In this document: positions 15,694 to 24,138 of the stretch, one piece after another
How positions within the stretch are numbered: the stretch's first letter is position 1
Layout: every line of letters starts with the position of its first letter
NCBI RefSeq assembly: GCF_002291425.1
Contig: NZ_CP014136.1
Coordinates: forward strand, 5,284,925-5,348,924
Direction: 5' to 3'
DNA: 64,000 nucleotides
From: Gibbsiella quercinecans
GTDB taxonomy: Bacteria; Pseudomonadota; Gammaproteobacteria; Enterobacterales; Enterobacteriaceae
Made by a program: the position numbers and the translations under genes
Notes under the pieces: generated by a model
Databases searched by the model: none
Told to the model about the DNA's origin: nothing
The model's input: the letters and a program-made list of their open reading frames with translations, nothing else

Positions 15694-17895
15694 TTGAAGC
15701 GTTTATCTGTTTTAGTGCTGGCAATCGGCTCGGCGCTGGCATCGCAGGCACAGGCCATAAACAATGAATCGCAGGCGGTACATCAGGTACCGCCAGGCGG
15801 GCAGACCACGGAGGCAGACGTGACCAGCACAACGCTGCAACACAACAGCAAACATGAAAACCCATTCTTTACTCAAAGCCGCCTGCCGTTCCAAGCGCCG
15901 CAGTTTGATCTGATCGAAGAGAAAGACTACGCGCCGGCGATTGCGGCGGGCATCCAGCAGAAGTTGGCCGAAGCAGAAAAAATCGCCAATAACCCGGCGG
16001 CGCCGACCTTTGCCAACACCGTAGTGGCGCTGGAGCAAGCGGGCGCCATGCTGAGCCGGGTGCTCAACGTCTTTAGCGCCATGACCGCGGCCAACACCAG
16101 CGATGCTCTGCAGCAACTGGATGAGGACACGGCCCCTAAACTGGCCGCACTTGATGATGCCATCAAGCTTAACGAGCGGCTTTTCACACGAATAAAAACG
16201 CTGTATCAGCAACGCGAGCAGTTGGGGTTGGATGCGGAATCGCAACGCTTGCTCGAGATTACCTATCAAAACTTTGAGCTGGCCGGCGCCAATTTGCCCA
16301 ACGCCGACAAAGCCAAACTCAAGGCGCTGAATCAGGAAGCGGCCACGTTAAGCAGTCAGTTCACCAACAAACTGCTGGCGGCCAGCAAAAACGGTGCGTT
16401 GACAATCGCCGATAAAACCCGGTTGAGCTGCCTTTCCGAAGGGGAACTGGCCGCGGCCGCACAGGCAGCCAGTGAGCGCAAATTGAGTAACCACTGGCTG
16501 CTGGCGTTGCAAAACACCACCCAGCAACCGGCTTTGCAAAGCCTACAGGATCGCGATACCCGCAAGGCGCTGTTCGTCGCTTCCACCACCCGGGCAGAGA
16601 AGGGCAACGGCGACGATACCCGCCAGACTATCGCCGGCCTGGCGAAGGTGCGTGCCGAACAGGCCAAGCTGCTGGGCTACCCTAACTATGCCGCCTGGAA
16701 ACTGCAAAATCAGATGGCGAAAACCCCGGATGCCGCTCTGAGTTTCATGCGTGCAATAGTGCCGGCGGCGGCGGCGCGCGCCAGAGGCGAGGCCAACGAT
16801 ATTCAGGCGGCGATCGATCGGCAGCGTGGCGGTTTTACACTGGCTGCCTGGGACTGGCCGTTTTACGCAGAACAGGTGCGTAAAGCGCGTTACGATTTGG
16901 ATGAAAGCCAGATCAAACCCTATTTCGAACTGGATTCCGTACTCAATAACGGCGTGTTTTATGCGGCTAACCGCCTGTATGGCATCAGCTTCAAACAGCG
17001 CCATGATATCCCGGTGTATCACCCGGACGTGCGGGTCTATGAAGTGATCGACAAAAACGGCGCGCCGCTGGCGCTGTTTTACACCGATTATTTCAAGCGC
17101 GATAACAAGGGCGGCGGCGCCTGGATGGGCAACTTCGTCGAACAGTCGGCGCTCAACGGCAGCAAACCGGTGATCTATAACGTCGCCAACTTCAGCAAAC
17201 CGGTGCCGGGCCAGCCGGCGCTGCTGTCATTCGACGATGTGATAACCCTGTTCCATGAGTTTGGCCATACCCTGCACGGTATGTTCGCCAATCAGCAATA
17301 TGCCAGCCTGTCCGGCACCAACACGCCGCGCGATTTCGTCGAATTTCCATCCCAGCTTAACGAGCACTGGGCGCGTGATCCGCAGGTGTTCGCCCACTAT
17401 GCGCGGCACTATCAAACTGGCGCGGCCATGCCTCAGGCATTGGTCGATAAAATCAACAAAGCCAACGCCTTCAACCAAGGCTATGACATGACGGAACTGT
17501 TGGCCGCGGCCTTGTTGGATATGCACTGGCACATGCTGGGTGCGGATCAGCCGCTGCAGGATGTCGATAAGCTGGAGGCGCAGGCGTTGCAGCAGGAAAA
17601 CATCGAGCTTGGTTATGTTCCGCCGCGCTACCGCTCCAGCTACTTTCAGCATATCTGGGGCAATGGCTATGCCGCGGGGTATTATGCCTATCTGTGGACG
17701 CAAATGCTGGCGGATGATGCTTTCCAGGGTATTCAGGCGCAGGGCGGTTTGACGGCGGAAAATGGGCAGCGCCTGCGCGATAAAATCCTGTCGCGCGGCA
17801 ATAGCGAAGATCTGGAAAAAATGTATGAAAACTGGCGCGGCCAAGCGCCGAGCATCACGCCGATGCTGATTAACCGCGGGTTGGAAGCCCAATAA
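15694..17895 (+). CDS. dcp: Dipeptidyl carboxypeptidase Dcp (M3 metallopeptidase)
   Basis: A zinc peptidase that removes dipeptides from C-termini of peptides. The zinc motif HEFGHTLHG is at about residues 521-529, with the third ligand in the following EFPSQLNEHWA segment. GTNTPRDFVE, PPRYRSSYFQHIWGNGYAAGYYAYLW and a C-terminal SRGNSEDLEKMYENWRG match E. coli Dcp over its length. I place the start at the TTG at 15694: AAAAGGAG lies seven bases upstream and the protein then opens with a clean signal peptide (KRLSVLVLAIGSALASQAQA), giving 733 residues. An ATG at 15652 is in frame but badly placed. The leader and the about 35-residue linker after it appear extra relative to E. coli Dcp. Confidence 0.95.
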   Translation: MKRLSVLVLAIGSALASQAQAINNESQAVHQVPPGGQTTEADVTSTTLQHNSKHENPFFTQSRLPFQAPQFDLIEEKDYAPAIAAGIQQKLAEAEKIANNPAAPTFANTVVALEQAGAMLSRVLNVFSAMTAANTSDALQQLDEDTAPKLAALDDAIKLNERLFTRIKTLYQQREQLGLDAESQRLLEITYQNFELAGANLPNADKAKLKALNQEAATLSSQFTNKLLAASKNGALTIADKTRLSCLSEGELAAAAQAASERKLSNHWLLALQNTTQQPALQSLQDRDTRKALFVASTTRAEKGNGDDTRQTIAGLAKVRAEQAKLLGYPNYAAWKLQNQMAKTPDAALSFMRAIVPAAAARARGEANDIQAAIDRQRGGFTLAAWDWPFYAEQVRKARYDLDESQIKPYFELDSVLNNGVFYAANRLYGISFKQRHDIPVYHPDVRVYEVIDKNGAPLALFYTDYFKRDNKGGGAWMGNFVEQSALNGSKPVIYNVANFSKPVPGQPALLSFDDVITLFHEFGHTLHGMFANQQYASLSGTNTPRDFVEFPSQLNEHWARDPQVFAHYARHYQTGAAMPQALVDKINKANAFNQGYDMTELLAAALLDMHWHMLGADQPLQDVDKLEAQALQQENIELGYVPPRYRSSYFQHIWGNGYAAGYYAYLWTQMLADDAFQGIQAQGGLTAENGQRLRDKILSRGNSEDLEKMYENWRGQAPSITPMLINRGLEAQ

Positions 17896-17899
17896 GGGT

Positions 17900-17925
17900 A
17901 AAAAAATAGGGCGCCGCCGGCGCCC
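17900..17925 (-). terminator. Rho-independent terminator of hpxO
   Basis: A seven-base GGGCGCC/GGCGCCC stem with a three-base loop is followed on the minus strand by TATTTTTTTACC. It also lies 13 bases beyond the convergent dcp stop codon, where it has no T tract in the plus direction. Confidence 0.85.
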
Positions 17926-17952
17926 TGTACTTACTGGCAAGCCGCTGCAACC

Positions 17953-19110
17953 TTAGGCCAACGGCCCGCCCAGAATGGTTTCCCGCATGCCGGTAAGGAT
18001 GCGTTCACCGGTTTCGCTTTTCAGCTCTTCGTACCAATCGTGAGTCACGGCCATCTCTTTGCCGTGGGTCACATCACAGCGTTTGCGCGCTTTTAACACC
18101 AGATCTTTTACCCGGTAGCTGCGTTTTTCCTGATAGCGCTGCAGGGCATCGGCTATGCCCAACGAGTTGGTTTGCAGGGCAATGGCCAACACCACGGCGT
18201 CTTCCATCGCTGCGCAACCGCCCTGGCCGATATCCGGCGTGGTGCTGTGCCCGGCGTCGCCCAGCAACGCTACGCGCCCGCGCACCAACTGCTCGAACGG
18301 TTCAATATCGTGGATCTCGATACGGTTAGTGGTGGCCGGATCAATCGCGGCGATCAGTTTTTGCACCGGAGCGGCCCAACCGGCAAAGTAGCGTTGCAGA
18401 TCGTCGCGCACCGTGCTGCGATCTTCCGGCAAGCCTTTTTCCAGCGGCACATCGAAGAAAAAGTAAAAACGGTTGCCGCAAACCGGCATCAGCGAAACGC
18501 GTTTGCCTTCGCCGACAAAAGTGGTCCACTGGTTGGCCGGCGCGATGCTTTCATCAATGGTGACCAGCCCGTTCCAATTAACGTACCCCGCATAGCGGCG
18601 CTCAACCTGCTGGCCCAGCACGTAAGGGCGGATCACCGAGTGGGTGCCGTCCGCCGCCACCAGAAAATCGCCGTGCGCCTGGCTGCCGTCTTCAAACCAG
18701 GCGGTGACGCCGGCGGCGGTTTCTTCAACGCCGCTAACACGTTTACCGAACTGCACCTTATCGCGGCCGTAAGTCTCCAGCAGCATATCCTGCAGTTCGG
18801 CGCGTGCGACCGGGTAAGGGCGCTCACCCACGCTTTCCACCAGAGGATCCAGGCTAAAACGGGTCAGGGTTTGGCCTTTTTGGTACTCGTTATAGGCCAT
18901 GTAGTGCATTGGCCCGCCCAGTTGGCGCACCTGCTCTTTCATTCCCAGATAGTTGAGGCACTTCACGCCGTTCGGCCAGATCGAAATGGCTGCGCCGACC
19001 GGCTTAATTTCTTTTACCGCTTCATAGACCTCGGTTTCGATGCCGAAGCGCCGTAATGCGATAGCCGCGCATAGCCCGCCGATACCACCGCCAATAACAA
19101 TTGCTTTCAT
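17953..19110 (-). CDS. hpxO: FAD-dependent urate hydroxylase HpxO
   Basis: A 385-residue flavoprotein monooxygenase that hydroxylates urate to 5-hydroxyisourate in purine catabolism, replacing cofactor-free uricase. The FAD motif GGGIGGLCAAIALRRFGIE is at residues 8-26, and GRVALLGDAGHSTTPDIGQG near residue 280 is the second FAD motif. VNWNGLVTID and EGKRVSLMPV, together with the C-terminal VLKARKRCDVTHGKE, match Klebsiella HpxO closely. The start has AAAAAAGGAGAAAAAC upstream. The companion 5-hydroxyisourate hydrolase and OHCU decarboxylase genes are not in the window. It is transcribed alone and ends at a strong terminator. Confidence 0.95.
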   Translation of the reverse strand: MKAIVIGGGIGGLCAAIALRRFGIETEVYEAVKEIKPVGAAISIWPNGVKCLNYLGMKEQVRQLGGPMHYMAYNEYQKGQTLTRFSLDPLVESVGERPYPVARAELQDMLLETYGRDKVQFGKRVSGVEETAAGVTAWFEDGSQAHGDFLVAADGTHSVIRPYVLGQQVERRYAGYVNWNGLVTIDESIAPANQWTTFVGEGKRVSLMPVCGNRFYFFFDVPLEKGLPEDRSTVRDDLQRYFAGWAAPVQKLIAAIDPATTNRIEIHDIEPFEQLVRGRVALLGDAGHSTTPDIGQGGCAAMEDAVVLAIALQTNSLGIADALQRYQEKRSYRVKDLVLKARKRCDVTHGKEMAVTHDWYEELKSETGERILTGMRETILGGPLA

Positions 19111-19315
19111 GTTTTTCTCCTTTTTTGCTACCTAAGGAAAGCAATTTTCATACCAGTGTTTTACATCGCCGGTGGCCGCAGTGATGCGGGCAGATTGCAG
19201 ATCATTGATTCATTGTGGGGCAGGATATGCGCTGTTTTAGCGCATCGGGGTGAAATCGTGCGCCAACGGCCAGCAACGGCAACGCTGCCTGTGCCACGTT
19301 GGCGCAACGAGAAGG

Positions 19316-20926
19316 TTAGAAATGGTTGAAGAACCAGTATAAGCCGGCGGCGAGCAGGATTGACGCGGGTAGCGTCAGCACCCAGGCCATCAGCAGGTTA
19401 CGCAACGTGGCCATCTGCAGGCCGGATTTGTTGGCCGCCATGGTGCCGGCAACCCCGGATGAGAGCACGTGGGTGGTGGAAACCGGCAGGCCGAAAGCGT
19501 CCGCGGCGCCGATGGTGGTCATGGTGACCAACTCGGCGCTGGCGCCCTGGGCATAGGTCAGGTGGGTTTTGCCAATTTTCTCGCCCACGGTGACCACAAT
19601 GCGCCGCCAACCCACCATCGTACCCAGGCCAAGGGCGATGGCGACCACCACTTTCACCCAGAAGGGGATAAAGCGGGTGGAGTGATCCAGCTCGGTCTTC
19701 AGTGCGTCCAAATTACGCACGGTGTTGGCTGGTAGCGTCAGTTGCTTCTCGCTTTTCAGGTGTTTAATGGTCTCTGAAGCCAGGTACATATCATTACGGG
19801 TGTTGGAAACCACCTGCGCCGGGATCTTATCGACCGAACCGTATTGGCGGATACCATCACCGATAATGCCCGTCAGTTGCGCCAACGCGGGCAGCACGTC
19901 CGGCACCAGTTCGCCGGTGCGCACATAGTTGGTCAGCACCTCACGCGCCGGGGCTTGGCCAACCGGTGGGAATTGGCGCAGCAGCTCGTGTTTGGTTACC
20001 GTTGCCAGTGCGGCAACCCGCGGAATTTGATCCGGCGGCAGCGCCCGGTTCAGGGCATAGGCGATCGGCATGGTGCCAACCAGGATCAGCATGATAAGCC
20101 CCATGCCTTTTTGGCCGTCATTGGAGCCGTGAGCAAAAGAGACGCCAGTGCAGGTCAGGATCAACAGGCCGCGGATCCACAGCGGCGGCGGGGTGTTGCC
20201 TTTGGGCGCGGTATACAACTGGCGATTTTTAACGAACGCTTTCAGCACTATCAGCAACAGCGCAGCGAAAACAAAACCAATCACCGGCGACAGCAGCAAC
20301 GAGTAGCCGACTTTCAGTGCCTGATCCCAGTCAACGCCGCTGGTGCCGGTGCGCCCGTGAATCAAGGCATTGGCGATGCCAACGCCGATGACCGAGCCAA
20401 TCAACGTATGCGAGGACGATGCCGGCAGGCCGAGCCACCAGGTACCCAGGTTCCAGATAATGGCGGAAAACAGCAGGGCATACACCATGGCAAACCCGCT
20501 GCCGGTGCCCGCCTGCAAAATCAACTCCACCGGCAACAGGGATATTATCCCAAACGCCACGACGCCGCTGGAGAGCAATACGCCCAGAAAATTAAAAAAG
20601 CCGGACCAAACCACGGCTACCGTCGGTGATAATGAGTGGGTATAAATAACCGTTGCCACCGCATTGGCGGTATCGTGAAAGCCATTGACGAATTCGAAGC
20701 CCAGCGCAATCAACAGGGCCATACCTAATAACAAAAAGGGAACGTAACTGGTGTATACTCCGCCAGCATCGGTGACATCATTAAATAAATTAACCCCTGC
20801 AAACGCGATCCCAATGACTAATAAAAACACAAAAAAAAGAACAGTCATACGGCTGTTCTGTTTGTATATTTGCGGTCGGCCTGGCGCGGGTTGCGCACTT
20901 GACTCTATAGCACTGTTATCGCTCAT
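19316..20926 (-). CDS. Pit-family inorganic phosphate transporter
   Basis: A 536-residue low-affinity, metal-phosphate/proton symporter of the Pit family. The duplicated family signatures are visible: EFVNGFHDTANAVATVIYTH in the first half and ADAFGLPVSTTHVLSSGVAG in the second. Between the halves lies a long hydrophilic loop of about 140 residues. It is longer than classical PitA (about 500 residues), with an N-terminal cytoplasmic extension of about 25 residues, so I avoid naming it pitA. About 200 bases without a gene separate it from hpxO. MgtS, encoded at 35746 in this window, is reported to act on PitA in E. coli, so this protein could be a partner; that is inference. Confidence 0.9.
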   Translation of the reverse strand: MSDNSAIESSAQPAPGRPQIYKQNSRMTVLFFVFLLVIGIAFAGVNLFNDVTDAGGVYTSYVPFLLLGMALLIALGFEFVNGFHDTANAVATVIYTHSLSPTVAVVWSGFFNFLGVLLSSGVVAFGIISLLPVELILQAGTGSGFAMVYALLFSAIIWNLGTWWLGLPASSSHTLIGSVIGVGIANALIHGRTGTSGVDWDQALKVGYSLLLSPVIGFVFAALLLIVLKAFVKNRQLYTAPKGNTPPPLWIRGLLILTCTGVSFAHGSNDGQKGMGLIMLILVGTMPIAYALNRALPPDQIPRVAALATVTKHELLRQFPPVGQAPAREVLTNYVRTGELVPDVLPALAQLTGIIGDGIRQYGSVDKIPAQVVSNTRNDMYLASETIKHLKSEKQLTLPANTVRNLDALKTELDHSTRFIPFWVKVVVAIALGLGTMVGWRRIVVTVGEKIGKTHLTYAQGASAELVTMTTIGAADAFGLPVSTTHVLSSGVAGTMAANKSGLQMATLRNLLMAWVLTLPASILLAAGLYWFFNHF

Positions 20927-21118
20927 AAATTACCTTCATTTTTCAAAATTACGAAAGATTCCCGCTATTACCTCGTTCGCGGGCATTTTAATTATTCGCA
21001 ATAATTATGACTTTTTTATGACGCAAAAATTAAGCCTCGGCCAAGATGTAGTCGCTTTGGGATTGAATTGATCCGGCAATTAAAATAAGTTTAACGCATG
21101 GCGCCCGGCGCAAAATAC
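20927..21118. other. Upstream region of the Pit gene, no further feature seen
   Basis: AT-rich stretch between the Pit start codon and the ERIC element. It should contain the Pit promoter. I could not recognise a Pho box, a gene or a terminator here. Confidence 0.4.
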
Positions 21119-21318
21119 TATACCCAAAATAATTCGAGTTGCAGGAAGGCGGCAACGCAGTGAATCCCCAGGAGCTTACTCCAGTAAGTGACTGGGGTGA
21201 GCGACAAATCTGCCGGGAGCAGATTTGAACGCTGTTGGCAGCGGCCCCGAAGGGGCGAGGCCCAGGGATGGGCCGAGTAACTAAGCCAACACACCTGCAA
21301 CTTGAAGTATGAAGGGTA
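21119..21318. repeat. ERIC repeat with an internal insertion
   Basis: The ends are the imperfect inverted repeats of ERIC (TACCC...TTCGAGTTGCAGG at 21121 and CCTGCAACTTGAA...GGGTA at 21292). The core contains GTGAATCCCCAGGAGCTTAC and GTAAGTGACTGGGGTGAGCG, the classical ERIC primer sequences. The element is about 200 bases instead of about 127, because about 80 bases follow GTGAGCG before the ERIC right end resumes. The insert has its own short palindromes (CAAATCTGCCGGGAGCAGATTTG and GGCCCCGAAGGGGC). Confidence 0.92.
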
Positions 21319-21355
21319 AATAGCTGGCTCTACGGAATAATGGGACATTTGATAT

Positions 21356-22381
21356 ATGGTTCAGACGGTTGCTGAAAGAATACACAGGCTGGATTTTGAT
21401 GATGAGGTGACCGGCCTGATTTGCGGCCACGTGTTTCGCCCTGACGAAGCGCCGCAGAAAATGTCTTCGTCAACCATTTGCCAGGCCTACCGCGCGTTGC
21501 CGCCCGGGGGCGGTTTTGTCTGGCTGCACCTGAACCTTAACCACGCTGCAGCGGAAAAGTGGCTGAAAAATCATTTCGCCATCCCGGACTTTTTCTTTGA
21601 GGAAATCCGCCAAGGCTCATACACCACGCGCATTGAGCGGCAGGGCGAAGATCTGTTTGCGGTGCTCAACGATGTCAATTTCCACCCGAAAGAAACCAAC
21701 CCGGAAGTTTCAACGCTGTGGCTGTATTGCTGCAGCCAACTGATTGTGACGGTGCGGCATAAGCCGCTGCGGCTCATCGAGCAGGTGCTGCGGCGGCTTG
21801 ATGCGTTATCTGTGGCCTCCACCACCGAACTTCTGGCGCAGCTGTTGGAAGAACAAGAGGACGTGCTGGAGCAAATAGTGCGCCAGGCCAACCAAAACGT
21901 CGACGCGATCGAAGACCGGCTGCTTAGCCATCACGTGCAACAAAACCGCACCGAACTGGGGCAGATGCGCCGGCTACTGTTGCGCTTTCAACGTCTGCTG
22001 GCCCCCGAGCCGGCATCGCTATTCCGCTTGCTGAACCGCCCGCCGGCCTGGCTGAGCCGCGAAGGACTGCAGGATTTGCGCCAGTTCGCCGAAGAGTTCA
22101 CCGTGGTGCTGAACGATCTGGTGGCGTTGACCGAGCGAATTCGCCTGCTGCAAGAAGAGATCGGCGCCAAGCGCATGGAGCAAAATAACCGCACGCTGTA
22201 TACCCTGACGGTGATCACGGTGCTGGCGTTGCCAATCAACATCGTCGCCGGCTTTTTCGGCATGAACGTGGGCGGCATTCCGCTGGCGGGCAACCACCAC
22301 GGGTTTATCCTGTTGGTGCTGCTGGTCGGCGCCTTCACGCTGGTTACCGGCTATCTGGCGTTAAAACGCCGCGACGAATAG
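21356..22381 (+). CDS. CorA-family divalent cation transporter (ZntB-like)
   Basis: A 341-residue channel protein of the CorA family. The soluble N-terminal domain of about 270 residues contains FVWLHLNLNHAAAEKWL and a long helix (QANQNVDAIEDRLLSHHV). Two transmembrane helices close the protein, with the pore signature GMNVGGIPLAG between them. Classical CorA has GMN; ZntB has GVNLGGIP, and this one is a GMN-type with the ZntB-like GGIP extension. It may carry zinc or another divalent ion. The hydrophilic C-terminus KRRDE stays cytoplasmic. The ERIC element lies just upstream and probably contributes to the 5' region of its transcript. It converges with the M20 gene (10-base gap). Confidence 0.83.
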   Translation: MVQTVAERIHRLDFDDEVTGLICGHVFRPDEAPQKMSSSTICQAYRALPPGGGFVWLHLNLNHAAAEKWLKNHFAIPDFFFEEIRQGSYTTRIERQGEDLFAVLNDVNFHPKETNPEVSTLWLYCCSQLIVTVRHKPLRLIEQVLRRLDALSVASTTELLAQLLEEQEDVLEQIVRQANQNVDAIEDRLLSHHVQQNRTELGQMRRLLLRFQRLLAPEPASLFRLLNRPPAWLSREGLQDLRQFAEEFTVVLNDLVALTERIRLLQEEIGAKRMEQNNRTLYTLTVITVLALPINIVAGFFGMNVGGIPLAGNHHGFILLVLLVGAFTLVTGYLALKRRDE

Positions 22382-22391
22382 CGCTCCAAGG

Positions 22392-23627
22392 TCAGGTTGC
22401 CGGCACGCCGGCCTGATCGATCAGTGCATGAAGCAACACATTGGCGCCGGCGGTAGACCAGGCCGGCGTAATGTTTTCCAGCTCGTTATGGCTAATGCCG
22501 TCAACGCAGGGGATGAATATCATCGCCGTGGGCGCAACCCGGCTAAGGTAGCAGGCATCATGGCCGGCGCCGGACACCATATCGCGATATGAATAGCCCA
22601 ACCGCTGCGCCGCCTGGCGCACGCTGGCAATGCAACCGGCGTTGAAGCTCACTGGCGGATACTGGAATATGCGTTCGGCAGAGGCGGCCAGCCCGTTGCC
22701 GTTAACGGCGGCTGCTGCAGCGAACAGTTGCTGTTCCATCTGTTCCAGCACCGCTTCCTGCGGGTGGCGAAACTCCACGCTGAAAAATACCTTGCCCGGC
22801 ACCACGTTCCTGGAGTTCGGCGTAATCTGCGCCATTCCCACCGTGGCGCGCGCATCCGGCATAAAATCAAGGCCGATGCGGTTAACCGCCTCCACGGTGC
22901 GGGCAAAACCGAGCAAAGCATCGCGGCGGCGGTCCATCGGCGTTGTGCCAGCATGGGCGCTGAAGCCGACGATGGTCAGTTCATACCAACGCTGGCCCTG
23001 CGCATGGGTAACCACGCCAATCTGCACCTGTTCGGCTTCCAGCACAGGGCCTTGTTCGATGTGCAATTCAAAGGCGGCGTGGATCGGCGTGCCGCCGACC
23101 GGATGCTCGCCGGCATAGCCAATCTGTTGCAGCGCCTGGCCGATCGTGACGCCCTGAGCATCGGCGCGCGAAAGCCCGTAGGGCAGATCGAACACGCCGG
23201 CGAACACGCCGGAGGCGATCATCGCCGGCGCAAAGCGCGCGCCTTCTTCATTGGTCCAGTTGATCACTTCAATTGCACGTTCGGTGGTGATCTGCCGGTC
23301 ATTCAAACTACGAAGCGCCTCCAGGCCGGACAGCACGCCGTAAACCCCGTCGAAACGGCCGCCGTTGGGCTGCGAGTCCACGTGCGAGCCGGTCACCACT
23401 GGCGGCAGATCGGGGCGGGCGCCTTCGCGGCGCAAAAACATGTTGCCCATTTGGTCGATCCGCACGCTACAGCCGGCCTCTTGCGCCCATATCCGCAGTT
23501 GGTTGCGCGCTAACCGGTCTTCCTCACTGAGCGCCAGGCGTGTGACACCGTCTTTAGGAATAGCGCCGAACTGCGCCATATCCCGCAGGCTTTGCCACAG
23601 GCGTTCACCATTCACCTGTATCGTCAT
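22392..23627 (-). CDS. M20-family allantoate / N-carbamoyl-L-amino acid amidohydrolase (HpxK-like)
   Basis: A 411-residue zinc hydrolase. Metal-ligand segments are GSHVDSQPNGGRFDGVYGV (about residue 80), WTNEEGARFAPAM (about 125), FELHIEQGPVLE (about 190) and GISHNELENITP (about 380). The AHAGTTPMDRRRDAL segment marks the dimerisation domain. HpxK releases ammonia from allantoate; close relatives remove the carbamoyl group from N-carbamoyl-L-amino acids including N-carbamoyl-L-cysteine. Both are possible, and the ATC-hydrolase family partner favours the second, so I leave the symbol blank. The start codon overlaps the stop of the upstream partner (ATGA), which implies coupled translation. Last gene of the seven-gene operon that starts at 28875. 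Confidence 0.85.
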   Translation of the reverse strand: MTIQVNGERLWQSLRDMAQFGAIPKDGVTRLALSEEDRLARNQLRIWAQEAGCSVRIDQMGNMFLRREGARPDLPPVVTGSHVDSQPNGGRFDGVYGVLSGLEALRSLNDRQITTERAIEVINWTNEEGARFAPAMIASGVFAGVFDLPYGLSRADAQGVTIGQALQQIGYAGEHPVGGTPIHAAFELHIEQGPVLEAEQVQIGVVTHAQGQRWYELTIVGFSAHAGTTPMDRRRDALLGFARTVEAVNRIGLDFMPDARATVGMAQITPNSRNVVPGKVFFSVEFRHPQEAVLEQMEQQLFAAAAAVNGNGLAASAERIFQYPPVSFNAGCIASVRQAAQRLGYSYRDMVSGAGHDACYLSRVAPTAMIFIPCVDGISHNELENITPAWSTAGANVLLHALIDQAGVPAT

Positions 23628-24115
23628 TTTTCCTCCTTGGGCGTTTGAACCGCATAGCGGAAATCGCAGCAGGGCGCCCCGCCCATGATCGTTTGCTTGC
23701 GCTGCAAGGCCACCTCCGGCGCGTAACCGACGATAAACTGACTGTCGCGCGCACAGGAGAGCAGGTGGCCTATCTCGCCCAGCCCCATTTCGTGATACAT
23801 CTCGGCATAGCGGCAGCGGGTCACATCATAGTCAAAGTGCTGTTCATCCTGATGGATCACCTTCACCTGCAGCGCGTCGTCTTTTTCCCACAGGTATTGC
23901 AAGGCGACGAAACTTTGCAAATCAGCGCCATTGGGCTCCTGAGCCGCGAATTCCCGGCCTGCCGCCACGGCGGCGTTTTCGATGGCTTCGCCAATCACTG
24001 CCTGCGCGCGCGCTTTGCCTATCTCACGCACCAGGATCTGATAAATCGGTTTGATAATCTCCGCTTCGATCCGCCGCCGGGCCAGAATGCCTAATTGGTC
24101 GTTTGCACAGCTCAT
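23624..24115 (-). CDS. L-2-amino-thiazoline-4-carboxylate hydrolase family protein
   Basis: A 163-residue cytoplasmic protein of the ATC-hydrolase family (PF14196). Seen here: a helical first half (RRRIEAEIIKPIYQILVREI), then DVTRCRYAEMYHEMGLGEIG, LLSCARDSQFIVGYAPEVAL and a cysteine pair in GGAPCCDFRY. In Pseudomonas a member (AtcB) opens the thiazoline ring to N-carbamoyl-L-cysteine, which a second enzyme (AtcC, a carbamoylase) splits to cysteine. The start at 24115 has GAGGAACAAGG upstream; the longer frame to 24178 overlaps the substrate-binding gene. It is coupled by an ATGA overlap to the M20 hydrolase, consistent with two steps of one pathway. Many family members have no tested function. 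Confidence 0.78.
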   Translation of the reverse strand: MSCANDQLGILARRRIEAEIIKPIYQILVREIGKARAQAVIGEAIENAAVAAGREFAAQEPNGADLQSFVALQYLWEKDDALQVKVIHQDEQHFDYDVTRCRYAEMYHEMGLGEIGHLLSCARDSQFIVGYAPEVALQRKQTIMGGAPCCDFRYAVQTPKEEK

Positions 24116-24138
24116 TACCTTGTTCCTCTTTGTGTTGA

